NCBI GenBank assembly: GCA_019634675.1 | Contig: JAHCAX010000005.1 | Location: forward strand, 84,539-148,538 | Length of the DNA stretch: 64,000 nt | Origin: Acherontichlamydia pituitae | Lineage (GTDB): Bacteria > Chlamydiota > Chlamydiia > Chlamydiales > Rhabdochlamydiaceae | Reading direction: 5' to 3' | Part shown: in pieces, positions 23,465 through 33,100 of the stretch | Numbering within the stretch: position 1 is the first letter of the stretch | Layout: each line of letters opens with the position of its first letter | Translations under genes and position numbers: made by a program | The notes under the pieces: generated by a model | Told to the model about the DNA's origin: nothing | Database searches by the model: none | Seen by the model: only the letters and a program-made list of their open reading frames with translations

Positions 23465-24007
23465 TTAAGCGCCGCGGCCTTTCTTCTCGATGATACTGTT
23501 CGCAAGCTGGTTTGCTTTATCGATAGCGCCTTGAGCAGAGTTTTGACCTTCTTGGGCTGACTGGAAGCGGACTTGGCTAAGGACAGCACGCTTCGATTCG
23601 TCTTCAGTGACATTGCTTTGAAGCAGGGTCTTAAAGCCGTCTCCGCCGTAAGGGAGGGTCTTTGCAGCTGTTTTCAAAGTAGATCTCATGAACTCATTGT
23701 CGACTAGTTTTTCTGCAATCGACTTAAATAAGGCTTCAATAGGGCTGCTTCCTGGTTCCAGATTAAGCGTCGGACTAGCGGCTCCTTTCGGAAAGAATCC
23801 TGATGCAATCCCTGCGCTTCCAGCTAAAAATGCTGTAGCGAGGGTAGCTCCTGCTTGCAGGCGCATCCAGCCGATCTGTCCATCTGTTAGATCGCCATAT
23901 TGGTGCAGCTGGCTCAAGAGGCGGGACGTATGTTGGGTCCCGAGCTGGCTGAATGTTTGCATGATATTAGCAAGCTGCGGAAGTAAAGCGTATACAGAAC
24001 CTGACAT
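23465..24007 (-). CDS. copD: T3SS minor translocator, CopD/YopD-like (180 aa)
   Basis: Position (last gene after lcrH and copB) and architecture fit the minor translocator: a polar N-terminus, one hydrophobic segment (LQAGATLATAFLAGSAGIAS, about residues 51-70, continuing GFF) and a helical C-terminus. Minor translocators join the major one in forming the pore in the host membrane. At 180 residues it is much shorter than Chlamydiaceae CopD (over 400), so it may be a minimal form or a divergent partner. A stretch EDESKR is shared with the upstream CopB-like protein, hinting at common ancestry. Confidence 0.6.
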   Translation of the reverse strand: MSGSVYALLPQLANIMQTFSQLGTQHTSRLLSQLHQYGDLTDGQIGWMRLQAGATLATAFLAGSAGIASGFFPKGAASPTLNLEPGSSPIEALFKSIAEKLVDNEFMRSTLKTAAKTLPYGGDGFKTLLQSNVTEDESKRAVLSQVRFQSAQEGQNSAQGAIDKANQLANSIIEKKGRGA

Positions 24008-24028
24008 AAGTGTTCTCCTTAAATAATT

Positions 24029-25006
24029 TTAACTTAATAATTCTTTTACGACGGCTTCGTTCGATCGGATCGCCAACTTAACAAATAAGTTCGATTTATC
24101 GTGTGCGGCATTCAGGCCGTCCAGGACCCCTTCGATCGATTTGGTCGTATTATCGATGAGGTGTCTTTCAACAGTCATTTTCGATTTAACTTTAGTGAGG
24201 TCGGCTTGCGACCAGATCAGATTGGCATCGGCATGCCCTTTTCCAATCGTTGTGACGCCATCGAAGATAGCAAGTGTCGCTTGGGCGATGATGATGGCCT
24301 TATCGAAAAATTCGACGCCAGACCATGCAAAAGCTCCAGCCGATCCACCGAGTCCAATAATACCCGAGAGAAGGCCTACAGCGGAAGGGAGGAGGATGGC
24401 GAGCATTTGCCGCTTTGATTCATCTTCGTTAGCAAGTTTTTTCGCAACCCAGTCCCAAGTTCCCGATTCGGACATCAGCATGTTGGCTATGGAGAAGATC
24501 CCGGATGCGATCATGCAGCCTCCGACAACTGTTCCAGCTCCCGTCGAAACAAGGGAGATACCGATCACGATCGAAAGGGCGGAAAGCAGGGAGGTGGCCA
24601 CTTTCTTTAAAAGTGACCAGAAATCGGATGACTTGGCGTTCTCAGCTGCTTCTTTGAGCTTTTGCAGGTTTTCAGCGGAGATGTCCTGAAGCTGCAGGCG
24701 GAACGCTTCCAAACGGACGCCGAGCGTAGATAAAACTTGATCGCCGAATGAGCGGAAAGATTCCATCGCAGCTAAAAAGCGGAGTTCGCTGAGCGTAGGA
24801 TGATTGGCAGGAGATGGGACATCTTCTGAAAAGCTTGGAGGGGTAAGTGTCGGCCTATCGATGATGACGGGAATTGACGGTCCTAGCGCAGACGCTGCCA
24901 TGCTGTCTTCAACAGCGGATGGGACATGGGTGTGCGGGTCCGCTGCAGGAGGAATCTGCAGTGATGGGTCAAAATGGGTCCTGGAACCGACAGCTACTGG
25001 AAACAT
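24029..25006 (-). CDS. copB: T3SS major translocator, CopB/YopB-like (325 aa)
   Basis: Two to three strongly hydrophobic regions, including SLLSALSIVIGISLVSTGAG (about residues 140-160), LLPSAVGLLSGIIGLGGSAG and AIIIAQATLAIFDG, occupy the centre as in YopB-class translocators, which insert in the host membrane. The Pro-rich N-terminus carries RPTLTPPSF, which contains a PxLxxP motif (residues 52-57), the known docking sequence for SycD/LcrH-type chaperones. The gene lies 7 bases after the chaperone gene. It is shorter than chlamydial CopB (near 490). Confidence 0.8.
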   Translation of the reverse strand: MFPVAVGSRTHFDPSLQIPPAADPHTHVPSAVEDSMAASALGPSIPVIIDRPTLTPPSFSEDVPSPANHPTLSELRFLAAMESFRSFGDQVLSTLGVRLEAFRLQLQDISAENLQKLKEAAENAKSSDFWSLLKKVATSLLSALSIVIGISLVSTGAGTVVGGCMIASGIFSIANMLMSESGTWDWVAKKLANEDESKRQMLAILLPSAVGLLSGIIGLGGSAGAFAWSGVEFFDKAIIIAQATLAIFDGVTTIGKGHADANLIWSQADLTKVKSKMTVERHLIDNTTKSIEGVLDGLNAAHDKSNLFVKLAIRSNEAVVKELLS

Positions 25007-25013
25007 ATGTTTC

Positions 25014-25460
25014 TTATTGTGTCCGTGTTTTTAACATGTTGATCTTTGCTGCAAGGTGTTTGCCCTCTTCCGTTTCGAGGTTGAGGAGCTTTTCTGCCGC
25101 AATCAGCGCTTTATGCGCTTCTTCGGCATCGCCTTGCGAGAGGTAGCACTCAGCCGCATGAAAATGGGGCAAAGGGTCTTTGTCATTGAGCAAGACCACC
25201 ATGCACCAGGCATGCAATGCTGCAGTAAAATCTTTTTTCATCTGCTCTGAAGAGGCCAGGCCTTTCCAGAAGCCATGATTGAACGGGGCCGAGAGGACGA
25301 GTTTGGTAAATATCTCGGCAGCCGTCTCGTAATTGCCGTCATTATACAGCTTGAAGGCTGTTGCGTACAGTCCATTTTGCTCCTCTTTCGAAAGAGGTTT
25401 TACCCCTTCGGAAGACAAGTTAAGGATTTCGGCAATCTTCTTTTGAATATCGATTTCCAT
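25014..25460 (-). CDS. lcrH: T3SS class II chaperone, LcrH/SycD-like (148 aa)
   Basis: Tetratricopeptide chaperone that binds translocators before export. Three TPR-like repeats are visible: GLYATAFKLYNDGNYETAAE, GFWKGLASSEQMKKDFTAAL and PHFHAAECYLSQGDAEEAHK. The length is typical of SycD/IpgC/LcrH. Its start codon overlaps the stop of the upstream gene (TAATG), so it is translationally coupled. The neighbouring CopB carries the matching PxLxxP motif. Confidence 0.9.
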   Translation of the reverse strand: MEIDIQKKIAEILNLSSEGVKPLSKEEQNGLYATAFKLYNDGNYETAAEIFTKLVLSAPFNHGFWKGLASSEQMKKDFTAALHAWCMVVLLNDKDPLPHFHAAECYLSQGDAEEAHKALIAAEKLLNLETEEGKHLAAKINMLKTRTQ

Positions 25461-25969
25461 TAGATCCTGATCTTCCCGAGGATTGAGTCAATGTGGCGCA
25501 TCAGCATCTCTAATGTTTTTTGGGCGTTTTCCGTGTATTGGATCCGGTCTTCGTACCCTTGGTTGATGTACATCGTTGTCTCATTGACCTTTGAGACCTG
25601 GTCTTTTACGGAGCTGTCCAGGAGGCTGAGAGATGTTTCGATGTCATCGAGCTTAAAGACGTAGATCTTTGGGTCGTAGACGTCTTGGATCTCGTCGTAA
25701 TTGACAAATGAGCCGAAGATTTGCGGGTTGAGGTCGTGGATCCGTCGGATCGTCTCCTGCATATCTTGGTCTTCGCTAAAATCGGCGTCTTTCTTATCTT
25801 TTTTGGCGTGGGTAAGCGCTGCAATCAATTTTTGAAGTTCCCGGTTTTGGTCGTTCAGAAGGCTGAGGTTAGAGATCAATGAATTGATATTGGTCTCAGT
25901 AAAGTCAAAAGCCTTTTGCTGAGCTTGCAAGAACTCGAGTGCAAGATTGTATCCATGTACTGCCGTCAT
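25460..25969 (-). CDS. T3SS-operon protein of unknown function (169 aa)
   Basis: First gene of the translocon operon. The ATG at 25969 (MTAVHGYNLALEF) is chosen because AGGAG lies 5 nt upstream; the frame is open to 26029. The product is soluble and helical, with coiled-coil-like stretches near both ends (residues about 20-60 and 110-165). Position suggests a role in translocation, for example a gatekeeper, needle-tip or second chaperone protein, but no family is recognised by sequence. Confidence 0.65.
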   Translation of the reverse strand: MTAVHGYNLALEFLQAQQKAFDFTETNINSLISNLSLLNDQNRELQKLIAALTHAKKDKKDADFSEDQDMQETIRRIHDLNPQIFGSFVNYDEIQDVYDPKIYVFKLDDIETSLSLLDSSVKDQVSKVNETTMYINQGYEDRIQYTENAQKTLEMLMRHIDSILGKIRI

Positions 25970-26174
25970 ACTTTCTCCTATGTATAGCCACCCGTCTGCA
26001 AGTTTATCAAAACAAGGGCATTTATTCAATCATAAGCGAGTGTAAATCAATCATTTAATGTTAAGTAAATTTTTGGTTTTATCGATTTTTTCAAAAATTT
26101 CATTTTTAGTTTGCTTAAATGCTCGGTTTTAATATGATGAATGCATTTTAAATTTAAAATATTCTGGTTTGGTT

Positions 26175-27641
26175 ATGTTTGATGTAACAAAGTTTTCAGC
26201 TTCAAATTATATTAATGCGCTAATGTTGCAAAGTTATAATGGTGAATTGCTCCATTCAAATGGGATCATGAAATTTGTTGAAAAAGAAATTTTTTCAAGG
26301 GCGATCGGCCTCTTGCTCTCTCCAGCCGCATTGGCCGATTTTGCACTGCATGCGGCAAGCATCCCGTTTTCCAGCGACAACCAGCTCCAACGGGTCCAGG
26401 ATGCTGTTTCGCCGATGCTGTTCGGCAGTGTATTTGCAGCAGTCCATCCCTATCTGGGATGCTACGCGGCGGAACCGGTAAAAAAACACATCGCCGCCGG
26501 GATTTTGCTCAGCGGATCGGACCGCGGCTTTGATGCAGTCTGTTCCCCTTTGACCGCAATGGAAGAGATCGCGACGTTGGGGGATGAGGTGACAGCGCCT
26601 TCCCAATTGACAGAGGCGGAAAAGCAGTTGCTCCACGGCGCGACCTCTTATGAGACCAGTCTTGAAAAAATCCAATCGTTTGATTTTTTCAACTTCAATT
26701 TAACAAGCCATTTGACAGGCAAGATGATCCAAGCAATCGAGAATTGCCGATTGCCATTGCCGATGCAGGAAGCGGCTAAAAGAGCGGCATTGGTCGCCTA
26801 TCCGGTCTTGATGCTCTTGGATTTGGCGGTTTATGCTGTGTCGACGGTGGCCTGCTTAGGCGCATTCGCAGTCAAAATGCTCGGCGGGCAATCGTCCGCT
26901 TATATGGAAACGGCCTCTTCTCCAGAGGTCATCATTGCCAATATCGCCAAGATCCCTCTATTTTTCGTCAGCGCAACCCTAGGATTTGCCGCTGCTTGGG
27001 TCGATCCGAAGTTCGGCGCTAGTTTTAGTGAAAAGGGGACAAATACTGCAGCTCAATGGATGTTTTCATTTCAAATGAACAAGATTCACGCGCAGATGGC
27101 TGCGATGACGCCAGGGCAAAAGCTTTTGCTTCCAGCCGTCATTACCCGTCCTGAGCAACGAGATCAAGACCTATGCTTGCTCCCTGCATGGAATTCCCAT
27201 ATGCGTTATTTGTTGGTCGAAAAGGTCGATGAAGGTCATTTTGAAGCTGAGCTGATCGAAAGGGGAGGTGACCATGCAAAGACCCGCCCTGTTCCATTAG
27301 AGCAAATGCAAGACATTGTCGAACGGACATTGTCGCTTCGTTACAACTTCGGGCATGAAGCAGGAAATGGATCGGTCAGATCGGAATATTCTGTGCGCGA
27401 TGGGATTGTTGATCTGGGAGCGCAGCCTGCAAATTTAAGCAATTGCGTGATCACAAACCTCTTTGCAGCCATTCAAGTCATCCGGCATCGGGAAGGACGC
27501 AATGATTTTGAAGATTTCTGCATTGCATTAAAGCAAAAGGCGATGGAGCGCTATGCGATCTATCAGCGGGACTTCTATCCTTTTGGAGACATCGGTTCTG
27601 CAATTGAAGAGATCCAGCGCCGGGCTGGCCTTGTTGTTTAG
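26175..27641 (+). CDS. Membrane-associated orphan protein (488 aa)
   Basis: The ATG at 26175 (MFDVTKFSAS) is preferred to a TTG two codons upstream; no strong ribosome site is seen for either. Moderately hydrophobic regions lie near residues 40-65, and stronger ones at about 198-235 (VAYPVLMLLDLAVYAVSTVA) and 255-280 (IPLFFVSATLGFAAAWVD), giving a two-hairpin pattern. The C-terminal 180 residues are soluble and mixed. Such a layout is common in chlamydial inclusion-associated proteins, but no function can be given. It is transcribed towards the convergent OYE-like gene with a 13-base gap. Confidence 0.65.
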   Translation: MFDVTKFSASNYINALMLQSYNGELLHSNGIMKFVEKEIFSRAIGLLLSPAALADFALHAASIPFSSDNQLQRVQDAVSPMLFGSVFAAVHPYLGCYAAEPVKKHIAAGILLSGSDRGFDAVCSPLTAMEEIATLGDEVTAPSQLTEAEKQLLHGATSYETSLEKIQSFDFFNFNLTSHLTGKMIQAIENCRLPLPMQEAAKRAALVAYPVLMLLDLAVYAVSTVACLGAFAVKMLGGQSSAYMETASSPEVIIANIAKIPLFFVSATLGFAAAWVDPKFGASFSEKGTNTAAQWMFSFQMNKIHAQMAAMTPGQKLLLPAVITRPEQRDQDLCLLPAWNSHMRYLLVEKVDEGHFEAELIERGGDHAKTRPVPLEQMQDIVERTLSLRYNFGHEAGNGSVRSEYSVRDGIVDLGAQPANLSNCVITNLFAAIQVIRHREGRNDFEDFCIALKQKAMERYAIYQRDFYPFGDIGSAIEEIQRRAGLVV

Positions 27642-27654
27642 ATACCGTTCATCA

Positions 27655-28791
27655 TTATTTCGAGCGCTTTTTCACTGCGTACCCATATTGGACAGGCCAA
27701 TCTGGATTATTTCCATATTCTTGCTGTGCTTTCAGCATCCAGTAGGGCTCCCGCAGGAGTTCTCTTCCTAACAAAATAAGATCCGCTTTGCCAGAAGTGA
27801 TGATCTCGTTGGCCTCCTGAGCCTCTGTAATGAGACCTACTGCAGCTGTTTTAATGTCAGCTTCATCGCGGATCCGCTTGGCGAACGGAACTTGGTAGCT
27901 TTTCTGAACGGGGATCTGCGCTTTTGGTACGTTGCCGCCGCTGGAAACGTCGATCAAGTCAACGCCGCATTGCTTCAACATTTTACAGAGCTGAACCGAT
28001 TGCTCGATGTTCCATCCCTGTTCAACCCAGTCGGTTGCCGAAATCCGTACAAATAAAGGCAATTCTTGTGGAACAATGGTCCTTAGCGAGGTGGCAATGC
28101 TCAAGAGGAATTTGGCCCTATTTTCCAATTGATTCCCATGTTCGTCGTTCCGTCGATTGCTTAAGGTCGATAAGAATTGATGAAGTAAATAGCCGTGGGC
28201 CGCGTGGATCTCGATGACTTGAAATCCTGCGGAAATAGCGCGTCTTGCAGCCCCTTCAAAAGCTTTGAGAATGGTTTGCATCTTTGCTAGGTCTAATTCG
28301 ATCGGGACAGGGCTATCTTCACTAAATGGAATTGGACTTGGGGCAACGATCGGCCAAGCCTGAGGATCGTGGTCAGGAAGAGCTGCGCCTCCTTTCCATG
28401 GAGCGACGCAGCTCCCTTTTCTTCCAGCATGCGCTAGTTGGATTCCGGGAACCGCCCCTTGCGACTTGATAAACTGAGCGATACGCGCAAGAGGGGCAAT
28501 ATGTTCATCGCTCCAAATACCCATATCTCCGGGTGTAATTCGTCCATCAGCTGCCACAGCAGTAGCTTCAACCATCACTAGGCCGGCGCCGCCAACCGCA
28601 CGACTTCCTAGGTGGACCAGATGCCAATCGTTGGCAATACCGTCAATAGCGCTGTACTGGCACATCGGAGACATTCCAATACGGTTGCGGAATGTAATGC
28701 CGCGAATGGATAGAGGACTTAAGAAATCGATTTCCGGTATTTCCCGATCGTGGTCGCTACCAGCAGTACAGCCGCACGTTTTCTTTTCCAT
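27655..28791 (-). CDS. Old Yellow Enzyme family NADH:flavin oxidoreductase, YqjM-like (378 aa)
   Basis: FMN-dependent ene-reductase that reduces activated C=C bonds with NAD(P)H. Landmarks: RNRIGMSPMCQYSAIDGIAN (the Cys is typical of YqjM-type enzymes), HLVHLGSRAVGGAGLVMVEA, IQLAHAGRKGS, EIHAAHGYLLHQFLSTLSNR (paired His substrate ligands), LFVRISATDWV and GKADLILLGRELLREPYW. The ATG at 28791 is preferred because GGGGG lies 5 nt upstream; in-frame ATGs at 28803 and 28842 are alternatives. The N-terminal 20 residues hold two cysteines (CGC) not usual in the family. A single gene. Confidence 0.88.
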   Translation of the reverse strand: MEKKTCGCTAGSDHDREIPEIDFLSPLSIRGITFRNRIGMSPMCQYSAIDGIANDWHLVHLGSRAVGGAGLVMVEATAVAADGRITPGDMGIWSDEHIAPLARIAQFIKSQGAVPGIQLAHAGRKGSCVAPWKGGAALPDHDPQAWPIVAPSPIPFSEDSPVPIELDLAKMQTILKAFEGAARRAISAGFQVIEIHAAHGYLLHQFLSTLSNRRNDEHGNQLENRAKFLLSIATSLRTIVPQELPLFVRISATDWVEQGWNIEQSVQLCKMLKQCGVDLIDVSSGGNVPKAQIPVQKSYQVPFAKRIRDEADIKTAAVGLITEAQEANEIITSGKADLILLGRELLREPYWMLKAQQEYGNNPDWPVQYGYAVKKRSK

Positions 28792-28871
28792 AAATACCCC
28801 CATCTTCCTCTTTAAAATTTTTATATATCTCTCAGAGAGCAAAGGTGCAAGAGTTTTTAAAACTAGGCTTT

Positions 28872-28927
28872 GAACCTATCCCAGTAATATGGCTTCATCG
28901 ACAGAAGCATATTACTGGGATAGGTTC
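28872..28927. repeat. Perfect 20-bp palindromic repeat
   Basis: GAACCTATCCCAGTAATATG (28872-28891) is exactly complementary to 28908-28927, with a 16-base central segment that is itself partly complementary (GCTTC/GAAGC). One diverged half of this palindrome, in the same arrangement, lies at 16649-16678. It sits just upstream of the OYE gene and 60 bases from another hairpin with the related word CCTATCC. Confidence 0.65.
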
Positions 28928-28986
28928 TTGTACTTATTTGGTTTCGGGGAAGTTAGTTAGAACAGAAAGGGGTTAAAAAAACCATC

Positions 28987-29013
28987 AGCCTATCCGCTAT
29001 GTAGGGATAGGCT
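28987..29013 (-). terminator. Hairpin after the EEP-family gene
   Basis: A 9-bp stem AGCCTATCC/GGATAGGCT with a 9-base loop, 39 bases beyond the stop of the reverse gene at 29052. On the reverse strand TTTTTT follows within about 10 bases, so it could end transcription. The stem core repeats CCTATCC from the neighbouring palindrome. Confidence 0.45.
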
Positions 29014-29051
29014 CATCCAGTAAATTAAGGATGCAAGAAAGGAGTGGATTT

Positions 29052-30113
29052 TTAAGGCTTTTGCAAAAGGGCGGCGACTTCAGAGAGTTCTGCAAGGAGA
29101 TCTCCGGGTTGTTCAACTTCTGCAGTTTTTCCTGATGAGCCGAAGTGGATGAACAGGTGGTCGATGCACTTGGCGTACTTGTCAATGCCGATGTTCGAGT
29201 AGTAATTGGCATAATTCTGGAATTGGTTCTCTTTGCCGCTTCCTGCATAAGCGCGGTTAAAAGCATCAAGCATTTCCATATCATCAAAGTTCATATCGCC
29301 AAGGACAACGGTGACTGCATCATCTTGCTGCGTGCGGGCAGCGTAGCTTGCCATTTCATAGCGTCCTGGAAGGTTAGGGTCTCCGGGAACATGCGCGTTG
29401 ATGAAGCGGAACTTTTCATGCGAATCTTTTTTGACGAGCATGATGTCCATGAGCGATCTGCCAAGCTGGCTTGGAAAGGCGTCTGTAACGATAGCGCTTT
29501 CTTCCGGCGCATAGGCGAACACATTGGCATCGTAGATCAGGATGTTCTGGTCTTTTTGCGGAATTTCAGAGGAGCGGATCATTTTCATCGAGCCAGGCAG
29601 GGATGCAGCTAAGGCATCGATAAAAGGGCGGCTGCACTCTTGCAAGGCGAGGACGCTTCTTGGATGGGACGGATGGTTGATCATTTGATGGACCTGATCG
29701 ATCACATGGGCATCGCGGGCAGTAAGGCCAGTCCCGTCGAGATAAACATGTTCTTGCATGATCAAAGAATGTTTTAAGCCTTGGGTGTTCATTTCAACCC
29801 AGCCCATGTACTCAGAATTAAGGACGTTCCAGGTGACGATATAAAAATCGTCCAGCTTTGTGCCTACGGGAAGATGGTCGGAGGTGAACTGCCACTTCTC
29901 CTGGAGCTCGCCAATATAATGGGGAGTTAGTTTAGAAGAGGTTAGGAATTCAAGAGGTTGCGACTCGGCTCGGATCTTTCTAAGTAAACTTTTGTTATCC
30001 GATATTGCTTGGGAAGGGGATTCGATATACTGCTGAGAAACAGTGCTTGAGCCCAAGTGGGGATTGATAGAGGTCAAAATACTGCTTAAACTAAGAAGGA
30101 TTTTAAAATCCAT
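29052..30113 (-). CDS. Endonuclease/exonuclease/phosphatase (EEP) family protein (353 aa)
   Basis: Metal-dependent phosphodiesterase fold. The motifs are in order: VTWNVLN (residues 93-99), LALQECS (metal-ligand Glu159), INAHVPGDPNLPGR (about 238-251), VVLGDMNFDD (D273, N275) and CIDHLFI (D318-H319). The family includes nucleases, sphingomyelinases and inositol phosphatases; the substrate is not determinable. The first 20 residues are moderately hydrophobic and could be a weak export signal. It follows tamB by 60 bases on the same strand and may be co-transcribed. Confidence 0.8.
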   Translation of the reverse strand: MDFKILLSLSSILTSINPHLGSSTVSQQYIESPSQAISDNKSLLRKIRAESQPLEFLTSSKLTPHYIGELQEKWQFTSDHLPVGTKLDDFYIVTWNVLNSEYMGWVEMNTQGLKHSLIMQEHVYLDGTGLTARDAHVIDQVHQMINHPSHPRSVLALQECSRPFIDALAASLPGSMKMIRSSEIPQKDQNILIYDANVFAYAPEESAIVTDAFPSQLGRSLMDIMLVKKDSHEKFRFINAHVPGDPNLPGRYEMASYAARTQQDDAVTVVLGDMNFDDMEMLDAFNRAYAGSGKENQFQNYANYYSNIGIDKYAKCIDHLFIHFGSSGKTAEVEQPGDLLAELSEVAALLQKP

Positions 30114-30173
30114 TTTTTCTCCAAAAATTGTTTCGGCCTATTATATCTCCAGTGTGGTTTTTATTGATTAAAA

Positions 30174-33100
30174 TTAATAACTTTTACGCCATTTTAAAGA
30201 AAACTTTCCCTCTTCTTCTTCTTGGGTCTCGGCTCGGAAAATAAACCCTTTATCAAGTTCGACCTCGACGATGACCTGGCTGCTCGTCGCACTTTGAGAA
30301 AGGGTGACCAAGACCCCTTTTGCCAGGTATTTGCCGATCTGCACAGCGATCTGATCTGAGCCTGCGCTGGAGGAGACGATGGTCAGCCGGTCGACGCCGA
30401 TGCTTTTGCGGATCGCTTCCAAGACGTCAGGGCCTGCGCCTCCCGATAGCGACATGAGCGTGTTGGCCAGCTGCAGCGCTTCAGGATGGGAGATGTCGGA
30501 AATGTCTTTGTTGAAGAGGATCCGAGCTAGGATCGAGCTGGTCGCCATATGAGGGTTGGACTGGAAGGTCAGCTGGGGGGACGAAAGGGGGCCTCGAAGA
30601 CGCGCCGTCACTTCCATGTCGGACAAGCTTAGGTTTCCGCTCAAATTCAGATAAGCGCTGGGCGATGGCTTGTCATTGAACACGATCTGTCCTTCTGTCA
30701 ATGTAAAGATCTTGCCGGAAAATTGGTAGTCTCCTTTGACCAGCGATAAAGAGCCGTTGGCGGCAACAGTCGCATTGGTCCCTGTTAAACGGACCGAACC
30801 TTCCCATTCGGAAGAAAGGCCTTTTCCATCCACATGTACATCCTGGTCTGCTGTCAGCTCAAGGTCGATATGAAAGGGGAAGATGGGGAGCGGCGCGAGC
30901 TGCGAGTCGTCAAGAAAGAAGGGCCTATTGACGTAGGTGACGGACACCTGCGGGACCTCATAGGGCAGCTGGTCGGGAATATGAATTGTTGCATAAGGGA
31001 CAATGAGGTTGCCTTCTGCGAGCGCTGAGCGGGTCGAGCCAGTCAGATACAGAGCTCCTGTCAAGTAGCAATTGATCGTATCAAAGCGGAGCAGATGCAG
31101 GTTGTCGAGCTCGCTGGTGACCGCATAAGGGAAGTGCGCTTCCGGTTTTAGCTGCATGGTCCCTTCCGCCTCCATTTCTCCATTTTCCTCGTCGCTAGCT
31201 GTCATGCTGATCAGATGGATCTCGCGGCTCAAAGCCTCTGCTTTGGCTTGGATGTTTTTGAGCTGGGTCCCTGTATAGTAATTTTCGTAGGTGCCGTCTT
31301 GCCATTCGATCTCGCCCTGCAATGAGGGATGGGCAAAGGTCTGGGAAAGGAAGAGGCGGCATGAGGCAAAGCCTGTGATGTGGTGTGTGCCAATGTTGAT
31401 AAAGTCAAATAGGTCTTGGATCCTTCCTTCAGCTGTAAGCTCGCTGCTCAAAGGATGCAAGTCGTCGATGGCGATCTTGAAGGGATAAAGCTCGTAGGTG
31501 AGGGGGATGGACGCGGAAAAATCGACAAACTGCTCTCCGATCGCATGCAGGTCGGTGTGGACCTGGAGCATGCTGTGGTTAAGATGCATTTGGCAAGAGC
31601 CTTTGGCCCGCCAAGGTTTTTTCTTGCCGTAATGCAGGACGTCGGCCTCTTCTAACACAATGTTCAGAGCCCCTTGGATGTTCTCAGGCGTCGCATCGAG
31701 GAATCCTCTTGCGGTGAGCGATCCTTCCAAGGAGAACTGGGGCTTGATGATGGAAAAGACTTGAAGGGGGAAGTGCTGCATTTCGATCTCTGCAATCGAC
31801 TGGTCTTTTGCAAAAGATGCTGAAGCGGAGAGAAAACCTTCTCCGATGCTCCAATCGGATGCAGAGATCAGAAGCTGGGAAGGATCCCAATCGATTTGAA
31901 ACGGTGTTTCCAAAACGATTGGCTGGTCGGCAATTTCAGCATAGGCGGTATCGAGTTCGAAGAAGAAAGAACCATTTTCTTTTTTCCAGCTTCCCGTCGC
32001 CTGCAAGTCGCAGGGTTCCTGGACTGGACCTAGGACATTCAGAAGGAAGGGCCAGTTTTCCTTATTAGAGTAGGTCTTCAGAAAGACCTGGTTTAGATAA
32101 ATCTGCGGTGTGAAGATCTTTTCTACTAATAGTTCCATGCGGCCTTGCGGCGTACGATAAAGGTCGATCAGATCTGCAGAAAGAGATAAGTCGTCGATCA
32201 GGTAGTTGTTAAATCGGATGTTCTTAGATAAAAAATTGATCCGCATGTCCTGGGAGCCTTCTGCGCGATCGCCGTGGGAAAGGATCACTTCCGCTCCGAA
32301 GCTGCCATCTGCGTTGGCTGTTGGAAGAAATGGGGAGAACTGAGCCAAGTGGCTCACATCCGCATAAATGGACCCGCTTAAAAGATGATCGGAAAGCTCG
32401 ACTCTCAAGTTCCCTTTGACGGAAGATTCATGGGAGTCGAAAGCGATATCGCATAGGTCGAGGAAATGATCGGGCTTCCAAGCAAAAGCAAAACTGCCTG
32501 TAAAAGGTAATACTCCTTTCTCCGCATGCAGTTTTAAAAGGCCGCACCAAGAGGAGGCCGCTTTCTTTGTTTGGAGATGAGCCCTTAATGTTTCTACAGG
32601 ATAATGATTGATCATCAGGTCGGTTGCAGCGAGGATCGTTTTGAGATTGCCCTGATGGTAGAACCCTTTTCCGATCGCACGGCCGGACAGGTCGGCATGA
32701 ACTAAAGGGGAAAAAGGGGAAAGGCGGGGGATCGAATAAGTGATGATCCCTTTGCTCTTTTTAAGGTCGGGAAGCACCTTCCCTTTGCCTTGCAGCTTGA
32801 ACAAGTTCGAGTAGAGCTGGAACTTTTCAACGAGGCAAACTAATTTTGGGGAAAGGGAAAATTGGGAGGAAAAAAACCAATCCCGGTTGAGGAGGTCCTG
32901 CAAAAGTCCAGAAGCTTGCTTTTCCATCGCTTGCAAGGCTTGGGGAAGTTCAGGCACGTTCACGTTGCTCAATTTTGCGCGGACCTTGCCTTGAAGGGGA
33001 GGCGTTGCAGATACAGTATTCCAAATCAACGACTCCCAAGTTTTCCAGTGGCCGTCGATCTGCAAATCAAAAAGGGCATCCCCTTCAAAAAAAAGAGGGT

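Noticed and set aside
26169..26174. TTG start two codons before the 488-aa gene
   Set aside because: The ATG at 26175 is a stronger start codon and nothing favours the TTG.
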